From: Verrucomicrobium sp. BvORR034
GTDB taxonomy: Bacteria; Verrucomicrobiota; Verrucomicrobiia; Verrucomicrobiales; Verrucomicrobiaceae
Length of the DNA stretch: 48,311 bases
Direction of reading: 5' to 3'
Assembly (NCBI RefSeq): GCF_000739635.1
Contig: NZ_BATQ01000032.1
Span: forward strand, 1 to 48,311
The translations under genes and the position numbers were made by a program. The notes below the pieces were generated by a model. It had not been told where the DNA came from and searched no databases. It was given only the letters and a program-made list of their open reading frames with translations. The stretch's first letter is position 1. The number at the start of each line of letters is the position of its first letter. Below, in pieces: positions 45,363-48,311 of this stretch.

Positions 45363-45851
45363 TCACCTCGGCGTCGTCTTTGATTGGTAGTGTCCATCGT
45401 CTGGATTCCAAAACGCGAACCCCGATTTGGCGACCTCCAAGCTGCCCTTGAGATTGTGCTGGGCAAGAACCCGGCGAACGGCGTTTGGGTCGCTGGTTTC
45501 AGGGAACTCCAGAACCAATGTCAAGGCAAGTACGTCCCCGTAGTGCTTCTTGATATGGTCACGGGCAAACTCTGCCGGTCGGTCTTTCACCTTTCCCAGG
45601 TCGCCCAAGCTGTGAGGATGGATGTCATGGTCCGTGGCGTATGTCCTGATGCGCCATGCCTTGTCGGGTCCAATCCAGAACTGCAAGGTGTCCGGAACGC
45701 CCCGCGCTGGCAGTTCCGTGTTCTGTGCATAGCTGCTCTCGATGGTGAGGATGCCAATGACCAGAGTGCCTCGCATGACCGAGGTTGATTGAGCAGCGGT
45801 GTTCATGTGGGTGTAGGCAACCAAGATGGTGATGAGTGCGATGAGCCGCAT
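45363..45851 (-). CDS. Hypothetical exported protein
   Basis: From ATG 45851 the protein has 162 residues. The start MRLIALITILVAYTHMNTAAQ reads as a signal peptide. The mature part is mixed alpha/beta (QFWIGPDKAWRIRTYATDHD) with no recognised family. The frame is open further upstream (alternative ATG at 45896), which would only lengthen the basic N-terminus. It is convergent with the immunity genes and is the last gene of a minus-strand run of small exported proteins. Confidence 0.6.
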   Translation of the reverse strand: MRLIALITILVAYTHMNTAAQSTSVMRGTLVIGILTIESSYAQNTELPARGVPDTLQFWIGPDKAWRIRTYATDHDIHPHSLGDLGKVKDRPAEFARDHIKKHYGDVLALTLVLEFPETSDPNAVRRVLAQHNLKGSLEVAKSGFAFWNPDDGHYQSKTTPR

Positions 45852-46295
45852 GACGTAACGACGGCCCGGGACGGCACGGTGGAGTTGTCTGGTCATGGCA
45901 AGTGTGCCGAGCCCACGGGCCTTCAGGTGGGAACAAATTTCGAGGGCAGACGGCGGCTCCATTTATCTGTGAAGATACGAGGTGTCTGCCAAGGTGCAGG
46001 GGAAATCAACTTTCTCAGGGCCTGCGTTTTTTGCAGGTGAGTGCTGGGCTGGGGGCAGTGACTGAACGGAACCGGCGGGACGCCGGTAGCACGCTCCGGC
46101 TGGAAGCCGGTGTCACGGGGGCATTGGGCATCGGTGCCTGCATCTGGGGCGAGATTCACAACCGATGAGCAACGCAGTCCAGGCTCAAAAGGACCGCAAC
46201 CCGGAGGGGGCAGTTCTCAGGCTCGGCGAAGCCGCTTTTATCTCATTCCCTTAATTGAACCTGCCACACCCGGATGTTTTTATCCAAACAGGTTC
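45852..46295. other. Intergenic region with a dyad-rich repeat
   Basis: No gene is seen in these 444 bases. They contain a GCCGG-rich element at 46067-46118. Confidence 0.5.
46067..46118. repeat. GCCGGT dyad element
   Basis: The sequence ACCGGCGGGACGCCGGT is an imperfect palindrome, followed by GGCTGGAAGCCGGTG, a second related unit. The look is of a dispersed intergenic repeat of the kind seen in many high-G+C genomes. No second copy lies in this window. Confidence 0.45.
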
Positions 46296-46916
46296 TTAGG
46301 GTTCGGACCAGTCGTAGGGCAATGCGGCGATGGGATTGGTGGCGGTCTTTTCAGGCCAGGGCGTGTCGGTGCGCCACCATTGCTCGTAGGCATGGAGGAC
46401 GGTCTCGAACGGCAACTTGTGGTGAGTGACGGCTGAAGCGAGTGGACTGAGATAGTACTTGCCGATGGAGTTGCCACGACGGCAGCCCTCGATCGCTGCC
46501 AGCGCGGCGAGCTGATGATTCTGGTCGTAAGAGGGAATGCGCGCAAAGACCTGCTCCACGAAGGGCTCTCCCATGACGTGAAGGTTCCGTCCCGGACGGC
46601 CGCGAATCTGTTGGTGGACGAAGAAGTCCACGATGCCGATGCGCTCGGAGGCTGATGGGGTGGTGAGGAATCGCCTGGCGAGGTTGGCGTCAATCTGAGG
46701 GGGGATGGAGCCGCCCTCGTGGAGGGCCAGCTCGGCGGAGAATGCGGTGAGAAAGGCCGCTTTGTCCGAGTTGCTCGCGTAGCGCAGGCGGAAGAGCGGG
46801 ATGCCAACGGCGCTGTCTGGCTCGGTGATGGCATACTCAACTAACCCTGCGGATCCCAAGACGAAGAGCGCAAGGAGAGCGAGGCCGCTTGCCAGCCTGC
46901 GAAGATGAGAGGTCAT
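46296..46916 (-). CDS. Hypothetical protein with N-terminal signal anchor
   Basis: From ATG 46916 the protein has 206 residues. A basic start (MTSHLRRLAS) and one hydrophobic helix (GLALLALFVLGSAGLV) make a signal anchor or signal peptide. The rest is helical (DKAAFLTAFSAELALHEGG) with no recognised family. The frame is open to 47237, but the extension is proline/arginine/serine-rich shadow sequence. It is transcribed in the same direction as its neighbours, although a 317-base gap separates it from the gene at 47710. Confidence 0.62.
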   Translation of the reverse strand: MTSHLRRLASGLALLALFVLGSAGLVEYAITEPDSAVGIPLFRLRYASNSDKAAFLTAFSAELALHEGGSIPPQIDANLARRFLTTPSASERIGIVDFFVHQQIRGRPGRNLHVMGEPFVEQVFARIPSYDQNHQLAALAAIEGCRRGNSIGKYYLSPLASAVTHHKLPFETVLHAYEQWWRTDTPWPEKTATNPIAALPYDWSEP

Positions 46917-47233
46917 GGGGCGTGGAGTGATGGGAACGTTGTGAGGTATGTCCCGGAGGGACGCTGGACTGGATGAGGGTGCTCCCGGAAAAGGCGGTGA
47001 GTGGTGAAACGGTTCGTAGTACAAACTAAAGATTGAACGAACTGGCCTTTGCTGGCGGTGGTGTCGGGGTGGGAAGGGAGTCTTGCCGGTTGGCGAAAGC
47101 GACGCCGAGCCGCACGCACTCCAAGACGCTTCGCGAGGCTGTGGATGCTGGGGCAAAGGGGATCGCGTGAAGGTGGGCGTCTCGTGACCGCAACCAACTC
47201 GCCAAGGCGGCAGGTCGGGAGCCGCATGGATTC
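46917..47233. other. Intergenic region without a visible gene
   Basis: The 317 bases hold only shadow-like frames. The promoter of the gene starting at 46916 is probably here, but I see no clear motif. Confidence 0.5.
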
Positions 47234-47710
47234 TCATTTGAGCCTGGTCTTGTGAAGTTCAACGGTTCCCGTTGGGGAGTCGGCGTGAAGCAGGCAGGTT
47301 TTTGCGCCGCGCTGAATGACGGCGAAGGCCAGATCCGCATCCTGGGATATTGGCGATTCGAACAGGAGGATCATGCCGTCGTATAGATACCAGTGACCCG
47401 CTTTCATCTCCGGCCTGAGCGATGTGGATGACCAGGTGCCATTGCTTGAGAGCGTTAGGGCAACTTTCGTTGGTTCCTCACCGTCTTCCTCCAGGAAACT
47501 TCCCTTCCAAGTGCCAACGTATTGGTCATGACTTTTGGCTGGGATCTTGTCGTAAACAAGCTCGCCCTTTTCCATCCATTCCTTCCAAATTGCCTTGATG
47601 GTGATTGCTGCTTCTTTGAGCAGGAGGTCTTCCTCAGCGCTTTGAGCCGGGGATGATGAAACTACGGTGGAACAGGCTGCCGCTATTGTCAGAAGGCGTT
47701 TTATGTTCAT
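47234..47710 (-). CDS. Hypothetical exported protein, lipocalin-like pattern
   Basis: The protein has 158 residues with a signal peptide (MNIKRLLTIAAACSTVVSSSPAQSA). IAAAC could be a lipobox, but the SPAQSA site is equally good. The mature part has YVGTWKGSFLEEDGEEPTKV, VALTLSSNGTWSS and AGHWYLYDGMILL, a strand order often seen in small lipocalin-like or copper-resistance-type domains in which a GxW motif opens the barrel. Function unknown. Confidence 0.65.
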   Translation of the reverse strand: MNIKRLLTIAAACSTVVSSSPAQSAEEDLLLKEAAITIKAIWKEWMEKGELVYDKIPAKSHDQYVGTWKGSFLEEDGEEPTKVALTLSSNGTWSSTSLRPEMKAGHWYLYDGMILLFESPISQDADLAFAVIQRGAKTCLLHADSPTGTVELHKTRLK

Positions 47711-47822
47711 GAGGCGAACAGGTGATAGTACCGATGAGTCTGTGTTGGCTGCGGAAGCCGGAGCCGGAGGCGGTGATGGGCGGGGCGAGCTTCGTGCTGT
47801 TGAGGCACTGCGCTGTGGTCAT

Positions 47823-47939
47823 TCAAATTTGAAGCCCGCATTTGGGGTTGTCTTCGCGCCGGACGGTCTCGTCACCGGATTTCTTGCAAGCGGTGAAGGC
47901 GAGTGATGCGACTAGGAAGGCGAGTGGGAGTGTCTTCAT
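47823..47939 (-). CDS. Very small lipoprotein (38 residues)
   Basis: ATG 47939 gives MKTLPLAFLVASLAFTAC, a complete short lipoprotein signal with lipobox FTAC (Cys18), followed by KKSGDETVRRED and a stop. The mature peptide would be only about 21 residues, like other small entericidin-type lipoproteins. No family is recognised. A short reading frame like this could be chance, but the signal sequence is textbook. It could also be a truncated larger lipoprotein. Confidence 0.5.
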   Translation of the reverse strand: MKTLPLAFLVASLAFTACKKSGDETVRREDNPKCGLQI

Positions 47940-48087
47940 CTTGGATGAGCGGGGGCGACGCGTAACGTTGGACCTCAACCGCAACTTGGCGGAGGCGTGG
48001 GGAAAACGAAGGGATGTTGGGCGAACTGTCGGAGCCTGTCAATGGAGCGATGTTTGGCTGTGCACGTCCCGCCTTGCACATGCGAGA

Positions 48088-48311
48088 GCGCTCTGACGCC
48101 AAGGGCGTCATACAAAGTAGCCCAGGGTCAGGCGAGGCACGAGCTGCCACCCTGGGTGCTTGGGCGGGTGAACCTGAACTCCGAAGTGAGCTCTACAAAC
48201 CGTGACCGCCTTCCCGAGGTGTCCGCCGCATGTAAGAGGATCGTCTCCGGGTGATCTGGACGGTCTGTAGAACTCCCTTGGAGTTCCATCACTACCGCGT
48301 GTTACCCGGGG
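48088..48311. repeat. Dyad-rich repeat-like sequence at the right edge
   Basis: Three perfect dyads lie close together: GACGCC/GGCGTC (48095-48109), CCCAGGGT/ACCCTGGG (48121-48128 and 48149-48156) and GAACTCC/GGAGTTC (48270-48286). No gene is convincing here. The layout suggests a structured dispersed element or the edge of one. It continues beyond the window. Confidence 0.45.

Overview
The window is G+C-rich, densely coding DNA, most likely from a member of the Verrucomicrobiota. That placement is an inference. It rests on the very large secreted RHS/YD-repeat protein with a transglutaminase-like N-terminal part, the giant RCC1/FN3/FG-GAP surface protein, PA14-type and Roco proteins, many genes with weak Shine-Dalgarno sites, and the general gene style. 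No ribosomal RNA or phylogenetic marker is available to confirm it.

Layout. (1) 1-2383, minus: a partial membrane protein with an N-terminal SLOG-like (Rossmann-type nucleotide-sensing) domain, running off the left edge. (2) 2938-16297, plus: a six-gene cluster that looks like one transcription unit. It encodes a polysaccharide-deacetylase/SEDS (FtsW/RodA) fusion, a class B penicillin-binding protein, a kinase-like protein, a PP2C-type phosphatase with a membrane anchor (C-terminal coiled coil in another frame behind a G7 tract), a four-TM MotA/TolQ/ZorA-like protein, and a one-TM OmpA/MotB-like protein with a 15-proline linker. It resembles in content the actinobacterial pstP-rodA-pbpA-pknA-pknB locus, with a possible ion-driven motor pair added. 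(3) 16380-18619: two unrecognised genes. (4) 18687-20247: an aberrant tRNA-Thr(GGT) followed by a very divergent EF-Tu-like reading frame with an in-frame tandem duplication and a strong terminator. This is a decayed copy of the classic tRNA-Thr/tuf arrangement. (5) 20361-25643: a small membrane ORF, a Roco (LRR-Roc-COR-TM) pseudogene whose Roc P-loop region is missing, and a frameshifted PA14-like protein. (6) 25644-26972: a non-coding stretch with short repeats. (7) 26973-45129, plus: a giant RCC1-FN3-FG-GAP secreted protein, a lipoprotein, a 3,396-residue RHS polymorphic toxin ending in a HINT domain and a GIY-YIG-like C-terminus, then two near-identical candidate immunity genes flanking a third small gene. 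(8) 45363-47939, minus: four small genes for exported or lipidated proteins. (9) The right end is a dyad-rich, repeat-like sequence.

How the genes may work together. The 2.9-16.3 kb cluster has the parts for a dedicated peptidoglycan-modifying machine: septal/elongation-type glycosyltransferase, transpeptidase, deacetylase, phospho-signalling pair and possible motor. The 33-45 kb region is a toxin-immunity locus. The SLOG-TM protein, the Roco relic and the MotA/B-like pair resemble components of bacterial conflict systems, so the left half may be a defence-type or envelope-stress island. Several genes here carry single-base lesions (near 14.26, 21.79, 22.38, 23.83 and 25.09 kb), which could be true decay or sequencing error.
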